A stretch of 64,000 nt of DNA, taken from assembly GCA_018365455.1 (NCBI GenBank), contig JAGZJZ010000026.1:1-64000 (forward strand). The letters run 5' to 3'. The notes beneath the pieces were generated by a model that did not search any database, was not told the DNA's origin, and was given only the letters and a program-made list of their open reading frames with translations. Each line of letters starts with the position of its first letter. The stretch's first letter is position 1. Position numbers and translations under genes: made by a program. This DNA comes from Clostridiales bacterium (GTDB lineage: Bacteria; Bacillota; Clostridia; Lachnospirales; Lachnospiraceae). Below are positions 23,501-32,474 of the stretch, piece after piece.

Positions 23501-26007
23501 CTGTAATTTTCTTCAATTACCGTGGCATCTCCATACATTTTATAAAGGTTATAGGGTATGATAATACCTGCATCTCCCCATCCAAGCTGTCCAATCTCTC
23601 CATATCCGTTGTAAGGTGCCGTATCCGGATAAGCCCCGTTGTATACGCCCTCCGTCACCTGGGAGTCATTCATATCATCCATATATTTTCTCAGGAACCC
23701 CTTGGAATCTGCGTTATATGCAGCCGCAGATGAGAATACCTGCGTATCTGCTGTCCATCCTTTCCGCTCATCCCGCTGCGGGCAATCGGTAGGCACCGAA
23801 AGATAATTACTATATTGTCCCCACAAAATATTGCTGATCAACTGATTTACATCTTCATCAGATGTTGCGATACTTCCGGTATCATCTGCCACAGAACTCA
23901 CTACAATACCTTTCATTCCATGAATCATCACATCCTGGGTTGTTGTAACTTCCACATATCGAAATCCATAAAAACTGGAAGTGGAATGATAACTTTCAAT
24001 TCCCTCACCATTCATGATATATCGTCCCGCAGCCTTTGCTGACCGGAGATTCGCTGTGTAAATACTCCCTTGTGCACCATCGTTGCCACGGGATTTCAGT
24101 CCGCTGCTGTCATTTAGCATTTCGCTGTGACGCATGGTCAGAATGGTGCCCTTTTTGCCTTCTGCCTGTATCTCATCCCAACCGGCAAAGTTCTGTCCCA
24201 TATCAAATACTGCTGTCTCTCCGGCTTTCAGAACAAATCCGGATACCGGAGCATAATTTCCGGTTATATTGATCCTGCCGAACTGATTTTCATTTTCATC
24301 TACAACGCCTCTGTATACCACTGCAGATTGTGCAGTCAGTTCAAGATCATTCCGAACGCGTACAGACGGTCCATCCTGTGGGCAGATGATACCGTTAAAT
24401 TCTTTATTCAGATCTGCATATGTCCACTTTGAATCATCATATCCGGTCTGTCGGAATGACAAATCTGCATTGGCATCATAGGTTTCACCATTATAGATAT
24501 CACCATACAGGATAGGTCCCTGAAGAGCAGTCTTCCAGCTTCTGTCGGTTCCGATAACTCTGGTGGAACCATCCTCATAGGTCAGCAGCAACTGGGCACG
24601 GAACGCTTCTTCTTTGCCATAGAATCCTGCTGCCTGTCCGGACCACCACCCTGAGGTTACATGTGCTGATATCACACTGGTTTCCGCTCCATTTACCATT
24701 TCTGTAACATCATAAGTATGGTAAATCGTTCGTTTGGAGTGATGGGTATAACCTGGTTTTAATTCATCATATACCACAGCTCCATCATCCTGCCTGGTGC
24801 CCACACGTTCACCATTGATAAATACATCATAAACACCTAATCCGGCAGTATATAGCTTTGCCGATACCAGATGATTACCAGGTGTTACTTCCTTACGAAA
24901 AGTAGATATCCCCTGAGGCGGCAGCAGTATACCAACACCTTTTGTTACAAATTTTCCGTCCTCTACCGCACCGGAAAGAAACGGATTTTCATTGTCAAAA
25001 TTATAGTCGTATACAATATCTCCACTGCTATTGTCCGTATAATCTACTAATCTGTAATTATCCACTGTTCCGTTTTCCTCAAGATCTGCACGAAATCCCA
25101 GCTGTGCAATCCGAGGCAGAATTCCTTTTGAATTCTGATCGCTCAGTTCTCCAATGGAAAAAGTATCGATTAACTGTTCATTCATATATGTTTTTATTTC
25201 TTTTTCTGTAACATCAATCTTAACATGTGCAGAATTGGACTTAAATTCCTCGGCGGAACCCAAATATGCAGTAACATCTTTATTATGTTTGCTGTATGTA
25301 GCAAAGTTCCCATCCTTCCAGGTATGGGGTTTAAATATAACCTTTCCCGGCTGATCCTTTGTATTTAACTGAAACATATAAAAGTTGGATGTATCTGCTG
25401 CATTAAACAATAAGCTCACTGCATCTGTGAGGCAGGTAATATCCGCCTCTACGGAATAATGCACTTTTTCTAGTTCTGTGGAATTTCCTACCTGTATCCA
25501 CTGTGACTGACTCCAACCTTCATTTCCCAACAATCCCATCTCAAAGCTGGCCACATATGACTGTATTTCATTACCGTCCCGATCCCATACAGACGTCTTC
25601 CAATAGTAAGTTACAGATGCTTCTAATGGATTGCCTGCATATTTAATTCCCACGGATTTATCACTCATTTGCTTTTGGGAATCCCAGACTACGTCCGCAA
25701 ATTCCATATCCTTTGCCACTATAATCTGATACGCTGTCTGGCACTGGCCCATTGTAGTTGACTTCATTTTCCAGCTAAAAACCGGATTAGCCGTATCAAT
25801 CCCCACTGGATTAACCAGATCATCTGTTTTTAAATCATATATAGCAGTATCCTGAGTATCTGCAGCAATACTACTGATCTCAGCTTCACTCACCATGTCC
25901 TGAGCTTCTGCTGCAAATACTGGTGTTTCCAGAGATACAACACTCATTACAACCGCTAACACCAACGCCAAGCCCTGTTTCCTTTTCTTAAAAAACCCAT
26001 TAGACAT
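20509..26007 (-). CDS. Very large secreted GH78 alpha-L-rhamnosidase with binding modules
   Basis: About 1,832 residues. A signal peptide (to about 33, ending PVFAAEA) directs export. The GH78 core spans about 40-1140, with the catalytic segment DCPQRDERKGWTADTQ (near residue 745) holding the general acid Glu, and a six-barrel (alpha/alpha) part after it. Then come a discoidin/F5-8C-type module (about 1250-1410), a FIVAR helix (about 1415-1485) and four or so Big_2 immunoglobulin-like repeats (about 1490-1832, marked by KVATVDSQGRVTAKKDG-like phrases). No LPXTG is seen, so wall contact is by the repeats. It releases rhamnose from plant or bacterial glycans. Confidence 0.9.
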   Translation of the reverse strand: MSNGFFKKRKQGLALVLAVVMSVVSLETPVFAAEAQDMVSEAEISSIAADTQDTAIYDLKTDDLVNPVGIDTANPVFSWKMKSTTMGQCQTAYQIIVAKDMEFADVVWDSQKQMSDKSVGIKYAGNPLEASVTYYWKTSVWDRDGNEIQSYVASFEMGLLGNEGWSQSQWIQVGNSTELEKVHYSVEADITCLTDAVSLLFNAADTSNFYMFQLNTKDQPGKVIFKPHTWKDGNFATYSKHNKDVTAYLGSAEEFKSNSAHVKIDVTEKEIKTYMNEQLIDTFSIGELSDQNSKGILPRIAQLGFRADLEENGTVDNYRLVDYTDNSSGDIVYDYNFDNENPFLSGAVEDGKFVTKGVGILLPPQGISTFRKEVTPGNHLVSAKLYTAGLGVYDVFINGERVGTRQDDGAVVYDELKPGYTHHSKRTIYHTYDVTEMVNGAETSVISAHVTSGWWSGQAAGFYGKEEAFRAQLLLTYEDGSTRVIGTDRSWKTALQGPILYGDIYNGETYDANADLSFRQTGYDDSKWTYADLNKEFNGIICPQDGPSVRVRNDLELTAQSAVVYRGVVDENENQFGRINITGNYAPVSGFVLKAGETAVFDMGQNFAGWDEIQAEGKKGTILTMRHSEMLNDSSGLKSRGNDGAQGSIYTANLRSAKAAGRYIMNGEGIESYHSTSSFYGFRYVEVTTTQDVMIHGMKGIVVSSVADDTGSIATSDEDVNQLISNILWGQYSNYLSVPTDCPQRDERKGWTADTQVFSSAAAYNADSKGFLRKYMDDMNDSQVTEGVYNGAYPDTAPYNGYGEIGQLGWGDAGIIIPYNLYKMYGDATVIEENYRNMQEFMDIFMASTNKMGGGHNHGDWLAYESNDDEVQNLFGIAYYAWDAAMMSEMASVLGKTEDAERYQALYEEEKAFFQDMFVQEDGSLKRTEQTACLMALKMDLLPDENSKAVVKQALLDNIKRNGNKLQTGFLGTAIIMQTLSDIGATDVAYQLLLQHGNPSWLYSVDQGATTVWERWNSYTIEDGFGPVSMNSFNHYAYGAVAEWMYGYMAGIMYDTQNPGFKHIILQPSPDQSIQKVDCSYDSAYGRIVSNWSYQDAQFNYDAVIPANTTATISIPVEDGETVTVNGKSYADVTAETDGLSYIETKDNKAVFEAVSGSYHFSTGVVEYCNITLKNADTSIPCLISVDGSEMQTMPSGIKVEKGKSITIKAAPVNDVDYACMGWSGDESAEGTQITVTPQNNMTLVAEFAWIGSENLAQQHPVTSNETGWNIDAWSHANLVDGILTSESGSLGYTTMQGQSPDVDYWVEIDLGEDMDFNRIQLYPRSDTRSINGGAPNFPKDFSFEVRKENETQYDTIVSNTEYEAAVGKPSVFTFESVNARYVRLHVTKLGDPAAADRNYYFLQLAEMGVYNREIIPVIDKTTLEKVIGDAKTYDGKQADYTESSWNDFQDALEEAQRIFSDDTADQETVDIVAEALKQAMKDLKEADRVPVVDSVKVSPGSTVMERGYAQKFTASVMGKNEPQQTVTWSVHGNYSGATIISNDGVLTVGMDETATLLTVRAASAIDPDKFGTAAVTLKAVKPSDVKVNRISVTASSDRIFIKDKTAVRAVVLPENATNKNLNWTSSDTKVATVDSQGRVTAKKDGTVRITATAADGTNVSGSCSVKVVKPRVKLNASSIKLQLKKSTKALKASGLLSGDKIKSWTSKNKKIATVTKSGKITAKKAGNTSITVTTVKGAKAICRIKVVKSAVKTNKITADKKKVTLKKGRSYQLKITRSPITATDKITYTSSADRFVTVNKKGKIAAKKKGKAVITVRTSNGKSTKVKVEVV

Positions 26008-26316
26008 ACTTTCTCTCCATCTCATACTTATCTTTTTCTCATCCCTTCTATTTTTGCTTCATTCTGGCAGAATCTTCCGAATTCTTCTTCTCCTTCCTTT
26101 TCTCCATTGTTAAATTTTTATATTTTTCTCCTTTCAGAGCATAAAAATCCATCACTATTATCTATATTTTCTCAATTAGAATAGCAATAACCCGTCTTTT
26201 TTACTAGAGTAATATCTTTTGATTATTGGTAAAATCTTACTTTATAAAATTAGAACCATGCTTCCCACACAAATAAAAGCCATAGATCCATTACCTCAGA
26301 TCTACAGCTTTCCATT
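26008..26316. other. Gene-free gap upstream of the rhamnosidase gene
   Basis: About 300 AT-rich bases between the URO-D gene end and the rhamnosidase start. A GGAGAGA ribosome binding site lies just before the start codon. Only a weak candidate promoter (TTGCTA-17-TAGATA, minus strand, near 26160-26190) and no convincing terminator or ORF were seen. Confidence 0.4.
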
Positions 26317-27555
26317 TTATAATTCCATCTTTTCCTTTTCCCTCCAATCCAGTGCCGCCTGATAAATAGCCAGTATCTTCTCCGGCGATACCTCGTCCAG
26401 AATATTGTGGCACTGGTTAAATACAAATCCTCCGTCATGATTAAATATTTCAATTAATTCGCTGCTATGGCGGTAGATATCCTCTATATTGGATGTTCCA
26501 GCCACAAACTGCTGCATATCAGCTCCACCGCCCCAGAAAACCAGATCTTTTCCAAACTCTCGTTTCAATTTCACGGGATCCATGCCCTTAGCCGATATTT
26601 GTACCGGATTCAGCACCTGTACACCCGCCTCAATCAGGTCCGGAATCAGATCATAAATTGCTCCGCAGCTATGTAATGCCACCTTAACTCCCGGATAATG
26701 ATCACGTACAAACCGGAAAATCTTTTTATGGTATGGCTTTATCATTTCGCGGTAAAGTTCCGGTGACAATTGCGGCTGAAACTGGTTCCCCAGATCATCC
26801 CCGCCAAAAATCAGCACATCCAGGTATTTCCCCACTCTGTCCAGCATCTTCTGCAGATTAACCACATAGGCATCGGTCATCTTCTCAGCCCATTCGTGCA
26901 CCATTTCCTTTTCCAGTAAAAGATGGCATGCCCAGTTCTCATATCCAAAATCCTGCTGTCCCTGTTCGAATACACTGCAGCCTGCATGCATTATCAGGGC
27001 TTTATCCGTGTTGTAATATAATTCACGCGCCTGAACCTCTATGAATGCCAGTTCTTCCTCGGTGACTACCGGCAGCACAAGCTGCTCCTGTAACTCTTCC
27101 AGCGTCTCTACGTCCTCCAGGTAATACCTTACCGAATCATACAGCGTTCCATCTTTAGGACGTACCGCCAGCAGTTCTCCGGTCTCGCTGTCATGAATTT
27201 CAAAATCTCCCTTTCCATTGACTACAGGGTTCAGGTCATAGGGCACCATGCAGGGGCTTTTATCTGGTAATTCGGATACTTTGTAGCGGTCGCCTTTTAC
27301 CTGAAATGCGGATACCAGCCTCCTCACCTGCACTACATCCCCGCCAAGCCTGTCTAATATAAAATCTTCCGGTATTGCAAGCTGCTGCATAACATCATAT
27401 AATTTCGTGGTTTCCCGTGCGTAACCCAAATGCATTTTTAGTCTGTTATATGCGATTGCACTTATGCCGCTGGAACGATGACCGGCAAAATCAATCGGCA
27501 GTACATCCGGTTTTTCATGGTTTAATGCGGCTCTTATTCTTTCTCTTGAAGTCAT
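26317..27555 (-). CDS. URO-D family protein (corrinoid methyltransferase-like)
   Basis: A 412-residue protein of the uroporphyrinogen decarboxylase superfamily, subgroup like MtaA/CmuA methyltransferases rather than HemE. The zinc site is visible as HSCGAIYDLI followed much later by NQCHNIL (HxC...C), and a HemE-like start (MTSRERIRAALNHEKPDVLP) is present. Substrate is unknown: no corrinoid protein or partner methyltransferase lies nearby. The gene follows the AraR-type regulator of the mannoside locus on the same strand. The start at 27555 is set by GGAGG. Such proteins recur in gut glycan clusters without an assigned role. Confidence 0.8.
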   Translation of the reverse strand: MTSRERIRAALNHEKPDVLPIDFAGHRSSGISAIAYNRLKMHLGYARETTKLYDVMQQLAIPEDFILDRLGGDVVQVRRLVSAFQVKGDRYKVSELPDKSPCMVPYDLNPVVNGKGDFEIHDSETGELLAVRPKDGTLYDSVRYYLEDVETLEELQEQLVLPVVTEEELAFIEVQARELYYNTDKALIMHAGCSVFEQGQQDFGYENWACHLLLEKEMVHEWAEKMTDAYVVNLQKMLDRVGKYLDVLIFGGDDLGNQFQPQLSPELYREMIKPYHKKIFRFVRDHYPGVKVALHSCGAIYDLIPDLIEAGVQVLNPVQISAKGMDPVKLKREFGKDLVFWGGGADMQQFVAGTSNIEDIYRHSSELIEIFNHDGGFVFNQCHNILDEVSPEKILAIYQAALDWREKEKMEL

Positions 27556-27666
27556 TATGATACCTCCCGCATATCGCAGGTTCCGCCTGCGATAATGCAT
27601 TAATATGTATTTTACAAGGAACTTTCAACTTTCCATCATGAATAGCGCAAGCAGTAAATTCCAACT

Positions 27667-28767
27667 TTAAGATCTACTGGGCGGGCAGGAGGAATCCTTG
27701 ATTTCCAGCTCTACCGGAAGAAATGTCTGGCTGTGAGATTTTTTTCCGTCCAAAAGCCCTAACAGCTTGGATGCTGCCACATGCCCCATTTCCTCAAAGG
27801 GATGATTGATTGTGGTTATTCTCGGTGAAGCATATTCGGCTTCATCTGACCCGTCAAATCCACAGACTGATATATCTTCCGGAATATGATATCCTTCATT
27901 TTTCAGACGCCGCATTACCAGAACTGCCATCTTATCATTCACACACTGCACAGCTGTTATCCCTCTGGTTTTTACCAGTTCCACCAGCTTGTCCTGCTGC
28001 TCCTGCAGATGAACCTGATCTATGACATACTGCTCTTCACAGGCAATTCCCGCCTCCTGCAGTGCCATCCGGTATCCTTTAATGCGGTCCTTCTCTGCCT
28101 CTAACTGAATGGTATCTGCCGCAAAGACAATATTTTTATGCCCGATTCCGATTAAATAATGTGCGATCTGATACCCACCGTCAACATTATATGCAGATAC
28201 CAGCGTAAAAGGCATGTCACTTGGTCCACGGTCAAGCATAACCGCCGGGATATGATGTTCCATAATCAAATGAAAGCTTCCGATATTCTCCTGGGGATCT
28301 TCCGCAAAACAGATAATCCCATCTGCTTTGCTCTCCAGGCACCGTTTAATCAATTCACTCTCTGAACCTGCCATCTGGCTTTTACACAGAATAGTCATGG
28401 AATATCCCTTTCCAAACAGATACATCTGCGCTCCGCGTATCATTTTCATAATGGAACTGTCCGTAATATCCGTAAACACCAGGAAACAAATATTTTTCAT
28501 AGGTTTTGTTTTACTGTCTGCATCTATTAATTCTTCGATATCTTCCCCGCTTACAAAAGTTCCACTGCCCTTTACCCGATAAATAATTTTTTTATATACC
28601 AATTCACTTAATGCTTTCCTGACTGTCGGTACACTCGTATTATATATTTCTGCCATCTGGTTCTCACTTGGGAGTTTTGTCAGCTTCCCATAGATACCCT
28701 GAATAATTTTATCTAATATATCTTTTTCAATCTGCTGGTACTTTGGAATATTGTTGTTTTCCTGCAT
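27667..28767 (-). CDS. AraR-type regulator (GntR HTH plus LacI-type sensor)
   Basis: About 366 residues. The N-terminal GntR winged helix (about 5-75; KYQQIEKDILDKIIQG, then LPSENQMAEIYNTSVPTVRKAL) is joined to a periplasmic-binding-like LacI sensor domain (about 95-366; GFDGSDEAEYASPRITTINHP). This architecture is that of AraR, a sugar-lifted repressor. The start at 28767 follows AAGGAG. It sits within a cluster of mannosidase and sugar importer genes, so a mannose-derived sugar is a likely inducer. TTGTAC half-sites, as in AraR boxes, occur in the intergenic region at 34867 and 34917. Confidence 0.88.
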   Translation of the reverse strand: MQENNNIPKYQQIEKDILDKIIQGIYGKLTKLPSENQMAEIYNTSVPTVRKALSELVYKKIIYRVKGSGTFVSGEDIEELIDADSKTKPMKNICFLVFTDITDSSIMKMIRGAQMYLFGKGYSMTILCKSQMAGSESELIKRCLESKADGIICFAEDPQENIGSFHLIMEHHIPAVMLDRGPSDMPFTLVSAYNVDGGYQIAHYLIGIGHKNIVFAADTIQLEAEKDRIKGYRMALQEAGIACEEQYVIDQVHLQEQQDKLVELVKTRGITAVQCVNDKMAVLVMRRLKNEGYHIPEDISVCGFDGSDEAEYASPRITTINHPFEEMGHVAASKLLGLLDGKKSHSQTFLPVELEIKDSSCPPSRS

Positions 28768-28872
28768 TCTAAATTTCTCCTTATAGATCAACCACTCATT
28801 TCGTAACTCATAACATAGCATACTCATAATATAGCATATCCGTTTTCCATTTACTACCAGCACTCTGGCCTT

Positions 28873-31503
28873 TTAGTTATTTTTATGCTCAATTCTGATC
28901 CATTTCAGGGCATTTGGTTCCAGTACCGAAATGACTCTGTTTTGTTCCACGGGAAGCTTTTTCCTTTTTTCTTCCTGAACCGTTACTTCCCAGGCTTCGA
29001 TTTTCTCCCACCCCGGAATGCAAAACGAGACTTCTCTTTCCTGTAACTCCTGGTTTTTCATCATTACGATCAGTCCCATATCAGTTCCCTTTGCCGGATA
29101 CAGTGACGCAATACAGCCCTCTTCGCTGCAGTCAATTAACACTTCTGACTTTTTCTCAGCGTGCACTGCTGCCCCAAGGATTCCCAGATTCTCCGCTTTG
29201 ACAAACTCTTTGTAAACGTTTGTCCGATCAAATTGATCCATACAGAAAAACCGGTAGGAAAACTCCATTGCCCCTGATTGGCAAGCTTCAAAGTTCGTAT
29301 CCCAGTAATTATTCAAGGGCCACGCCAGCAGCAGAGGATTCTCTTTACGCAAAATCTGGTGCTGCTCTCTTCCAAAATGAAAGTCTCCCACCTGAACCAT
29401 CGGTGCATGGGGGCAGGCAAGTCCATAGCAGACCGTATCATCATAAACTGCCACCCCATTATCTGTAGTAACCCAGTCACGGCATACATGTCCAAGCTGT
29501 TCATCATCTAATTTCACAAATTGTCCCGCTGTATTATAGCTGCAATTCCAGCCCCCTGCTATTTTTAATGGAAATGCCAGATACAGTGCTTCCGGTGTAT
29601 ATACCGGCAGCTTTATCATTTTCAAATGGAGATCAATATGAGCACTGTCCCGGTAAAACGTAACTCTTTGTTCCAGCATGCCGGTTCCCGGCACCTCGGA
29701 CTTCCATATAATATCTGCTTTTAGCCCGTCATTACAAAGGTTCCACTCAGAAATCCGTTCCGGTCCTCTTCGTCTGGCCTTCCACCCATGATTCCACATG
29801 CTGATATTCTGATTACATAAGTCCACATCCCGGTCAAATATGGCACGACGCTCTTCCTTTTGGAATCTGCCGTCTACTGTTTCCCTCACCACTTCAAAAA
29901 ATGCCCAGTTCTTCTCTTCGTCCAGCATCTCTCTCTTGCGTTTCCGGTCATAGATTTGCACAATTCGTCCTGTTGCCTGATCGATACTGATCTTATAAAA
30001 GGGAGTGGTCATGCATCCTTCTTCTGCCAAAATGTCTGATGCTTTCTCATTGCCCTGCCGGTAGTTTAAAAGTTCTCCAAAAGGAATCACCTGATATCCA
30101 AAGGGCGGCAGGATGACCTCCCCATAATATTCTTTTTCCTCATTTGCATAGTAATCTTTTTCTTTTTTATTATCCAGATAGGGAATATACCTCTTTACAC
30201 GGACAGCACTGAGCTGCCGCTCTTTACGCATCCAGGATTTCGGCACTTCCAGTGATACCTCCTGGGTTACGCCGGTGGGGTTCATTACAAGGATACCCTC
30301 CATCTCATCTGACTGCCATGGATTTCCCGCTAATTTTTCCAACTGGTTCCCAATCAGATATCCAGCCAGATCCGCGGCCTGATAAGCAGTATTCAGCTTA
30401 TGAATCGTCTGTGACTGGCTTTCATAATCATACGGATCTGATACAGCCTGGGAGGCTCCCCAGGTGTGTTCACTGAAGATCAGGGCGTTTAACTCTGCTT
30501 CTTTACGGATTGCCCTGTAACGGCTTTGGTTTTCCCCGTTGGCACACTCCAGCACGCCCGCTGTCTCCAATGCCTTTTGTGCCATGCGGTTTACCTTTGT
30601 TTCCCTTGCGGTACTTGCGCACCCGAAGTTCCAGTAGTCGGTCCAATCTCCTTCATATACCGGGATGTTCCCGGTTCCCATGCTTAAGAGCTTATCCCTT
30701 AACATCTCGGGCGTTGCAAACCGGATCTTATATTCATGTCCCTCTTCATTGTACTTTTTAATCAGTCCTGCAAGTCCTGCATCCGGGCAGTTATTATCAA
30801 AAAGTGGCGGGTTGGTTGCTGTCAGTAACGCAAAATCCCAGTTATGGTTCTGCTTTTCCATACGCGCTGCATAACGTTCAATCCCTTCATGCATTTTCCC
30901 GGTATCCGCTTCAAAAGTCTTTAAAAATTGGCTGAATAAGGAATAGTGCTCACCCACATAACTTAGAAGTTCTCTTCCGTCCGGGGTCTTCCACCGAAAA
31001 GCCATTGGACGCTTGTAAGGGATTCCTCCAAAATGAATGTTGATGCCTGTCATGTAAAAATCCACGCCACTGTCCAGCAAAATCTGGGACAATGGCCAGG
31101 GCTGCCCGTTTACATCATGGTTTATTGCAGTGTTAATCTTTGTATTTAAGCTTGCTCTTAATTCATTCAGTTCCTTCATCATTGTTACCATCTGCCCGCT
31201 GGTACTGCATGGGGTGGTATGCATGGGCAGGGCAGCTATGCTGATGCGCTTTTCAGTTATCAGCTGCTTGAACTGCAAAATTTTCTCAGGCTCCGCATGC
31301 TCCATCCATTTCAAAACAGGATACGTGACTTCACAAGTCCATTTAAACTGGCTTTCCTGGGGCCACTCTCTGCTCAGCATGCAAAGTTCCATTGCATTCT
31401 CTATATAATCTCCCTGCAGCTCCATGAGCATTGGCTGAGGATGTGTATAACCGATATCCAGATGACTGTGATGCATACACCATATTTCTTTTATTTTAGA
31501 CAT
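28873..31503 (-). CDS. GH38-family alpha-mannosidase (first)
   Basis: The 876-residue protein has no signal peptide and is presumably cytoplasmic. It matches the GH38 layout: the zinc-site start HHSHLDIGYTH (residues 11-21), a likely catalytic nucleophile Asp130 in INHDVNG, and a C-terminal beta-rich region. It is shorter and more divergent than the second GH38 at 35181. Substrate is likely an imported alpha-mannoside. The MITE-like repeat B precedes it, between the ABC permease and this gene, and the AraR-type regulator follows. Confidence 0.78.
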   Translation of the reverse strand: MSKIKEIWCMHHSHLDIGYTHPQPMLMELQGDYIENAMELCMLSREWPQESQFKWTCEVTYPVLKWMEHAEPEKILQFKQLITEKRISIAALPMHTTPCSTSGQMVTMMKELNELRASLNTKINTAINHDVNGQPWPLSQILLDSGVDFYMTGINIHFGGIPYKRPMAFRWKTPDGRELLSYVGEHYSLFSQFLKTFEADTGKMHEGIERYAARMEKQNHNWDFALLTATNPPLFDNNCPDAGLAGLIKKYNEEGHEYKIRFATPEMLRDKLLSMGTGNIPVYEGDWTDYWNFGCASTARETKVNRMAQKALETAGVLECANGENQSRYRAIRKEAELNALIFSEHTWGASQAVSDPYDYESQSQTIHKLNTAYQAADLAGYLIGNQLEKLAGNPWQSDEMEGILVMNPTGVTQEVSLEVPKSWMRKERQLSAVRVKRYIPYLDNKKEKDYYANEEKEYYGEVILPPFGYQVIPFGELLNYRQGNEKASDILAEEGCMTTPFYKISIDQATGRIVQIYDRKRKREMLDEEKNWAFFEVVRETVDGRFQKEERRAIFDRDVDLCNQNISMWNHGWKARRRGPERISEWNLCNDGLKADIIWKSEVPGTGMLEQRVTFYRDSAHIDLHLKMIKLPVYTPEALYLAFPLKIAGGWNCSYNTAGQFVKLDDEQLGHVCRDWVTTDNGVAVYDDTVCYGLACPHAPMVQVGDFHFGREQHQILRKENPLLLAWPLNNYWDTNFEACQSGAMEFSYRFFCMDQFDRTNVYKEFVKAENLGILGAAVHAEKKSEVLIDCSEEGCIASLYPAKGTDMGLIVMMKNQELQEREVSFCIPGWEKIEAWEVTVQEEKRKKLPVEQNRVISVLEPNALKWIRIEHKNN

Positions 31504-31546
31504 TCTGATCCTCTCAAATATTTACAGTCGTTTTATCAAAACCCGC

Positions 31547-31595
31547 AGAGCGTGTTTGAAATTGCTTTCGAAATGAATTTTCAAACACGCTCTAG
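31547..31595. repeat. MITE-like inverted repeat, copy B (deleted form)
   Basis: A 49-bp palindromic form: AGAGCGTGTTTGAAA on one side pairs with TTTCAAACACGCTCT on the other, around a short middle. It keeps both ends of repeat A with the interior lost. It lies in the minus-strand operon between the second permease gene and the first GH38 gene, where the hairpin could reduce read-through or shield the upstream mRNA. Confidence 0.75.
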
Positions 31596-31627
31596 TCTTG
31601 ATAAAGGTCAATAGTTACCCATATTAA

Positions 31628-32473
31628 TCAGCCCTTGACTCCGCCTGCCGTAACGCCATCCAGGATCTTACTGGAAAAGATAATGAACAGCAGTAAAATC
31701 GGAATTGTAGACAATGTGGATACCGCCATGGCTGAATCCATGGTATTCATCAAATTTTTCGTATATTTAACCACCAAAAGCGGAACTGTTTTTGCCGAGT
31801 CCTTCTGCAGAAAAATCAGCGGCAGGAAGAACTGGTTCCAGATTTGTACCGAAACGGTAATACATACAGAAAATACAACCGGACTGGCCATGGGGAACAT
31901 AATTTTACCAAAAGCCGTCCACTCTCCCGCACCGTCTATAACCGCCGCTTCATAAATTTCCTTTGGCAGTTTTGCGAAGAAATCCGTCAGCATAAATACA
32001 GGCATTGAAATATTTGCTGCCGATACCAATATGACCGATAAAGGGCTGTTAATCAAATTCATTTGTTTCATAATCTGGAAAATGGGAACGATACCCAACT
32101 GCACGGGAAACATCAACCCTATAAGGAAATAAATCCGGAAGAATTTTTTCCCTCTAAAATTAAACCGTGCAATTCCATAAGCCGTTATGGATGATATCAG
32201 CACCAGCAGTGCCAGGCTTACAACCAGTATCAGGACGCTGTTTCCAAAGTAACGGAAAAATCCGTCATTCACCAATAATTTTATGTAATTATCAAAAGAT
32301 ACTTTTGCCGGAACACCGAAGGTATTGCTTAAAATATCCTGCTTCGGACGAAGGGAATGGTATATCATATAAAGCAAAATGAAAAAGGTGCAGGACGAAT
32401 ATATCCACAGAATTATCTTAATCACACCCGCAGACCTTCCGTGATGCCTGCTCATAACGTCCCTGTGTTTCAT
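31628..32473 (-). CDS. Sugar ABC importer permease (MalG-like)
   Basis: A 281-residue membrane protein with six hydrophobic segments and the EAA loop (EIYEAAVIDGAGEWTAFGKI), which contacts the ATPase. It belongs to the carbohydrate uptake CUT1 group. The start at 32473 follows the upstream permease stop by 1 bp, and its AAAGGAGG site lies in the end of that gene. No ATPase is encoded here; CUT1 systems commonly share an ATPase encoded elsewhere. Confidence 0.9.
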   Translation of the reverse strand: MKHRDVMSRHHGRSAGVIKIILWIYSSCTFFILLYMIYHSLRPKQDILSNTFGVPAKVSFDNYIKLLVNDGFFRYFGNSVLILVVSLALLVLISSITAYGIARFNFRGKKFFRIYFLIGLMFPVQLGIVPIFQIMKQMNLINSPLSVILVSAANISMPVFMLTDFFAKLPKEIYEAAVIDGAGEWTAFGKIMFPMASPVVFSVCITVSVQIWNQFFLPLIFLQKDSAKTVPLLVVKYTKNLMNTMDSAMAVSTLSTIPILLLFIIFSSKILDGVTAGGVKG

Positions 32474-32474
32474 A

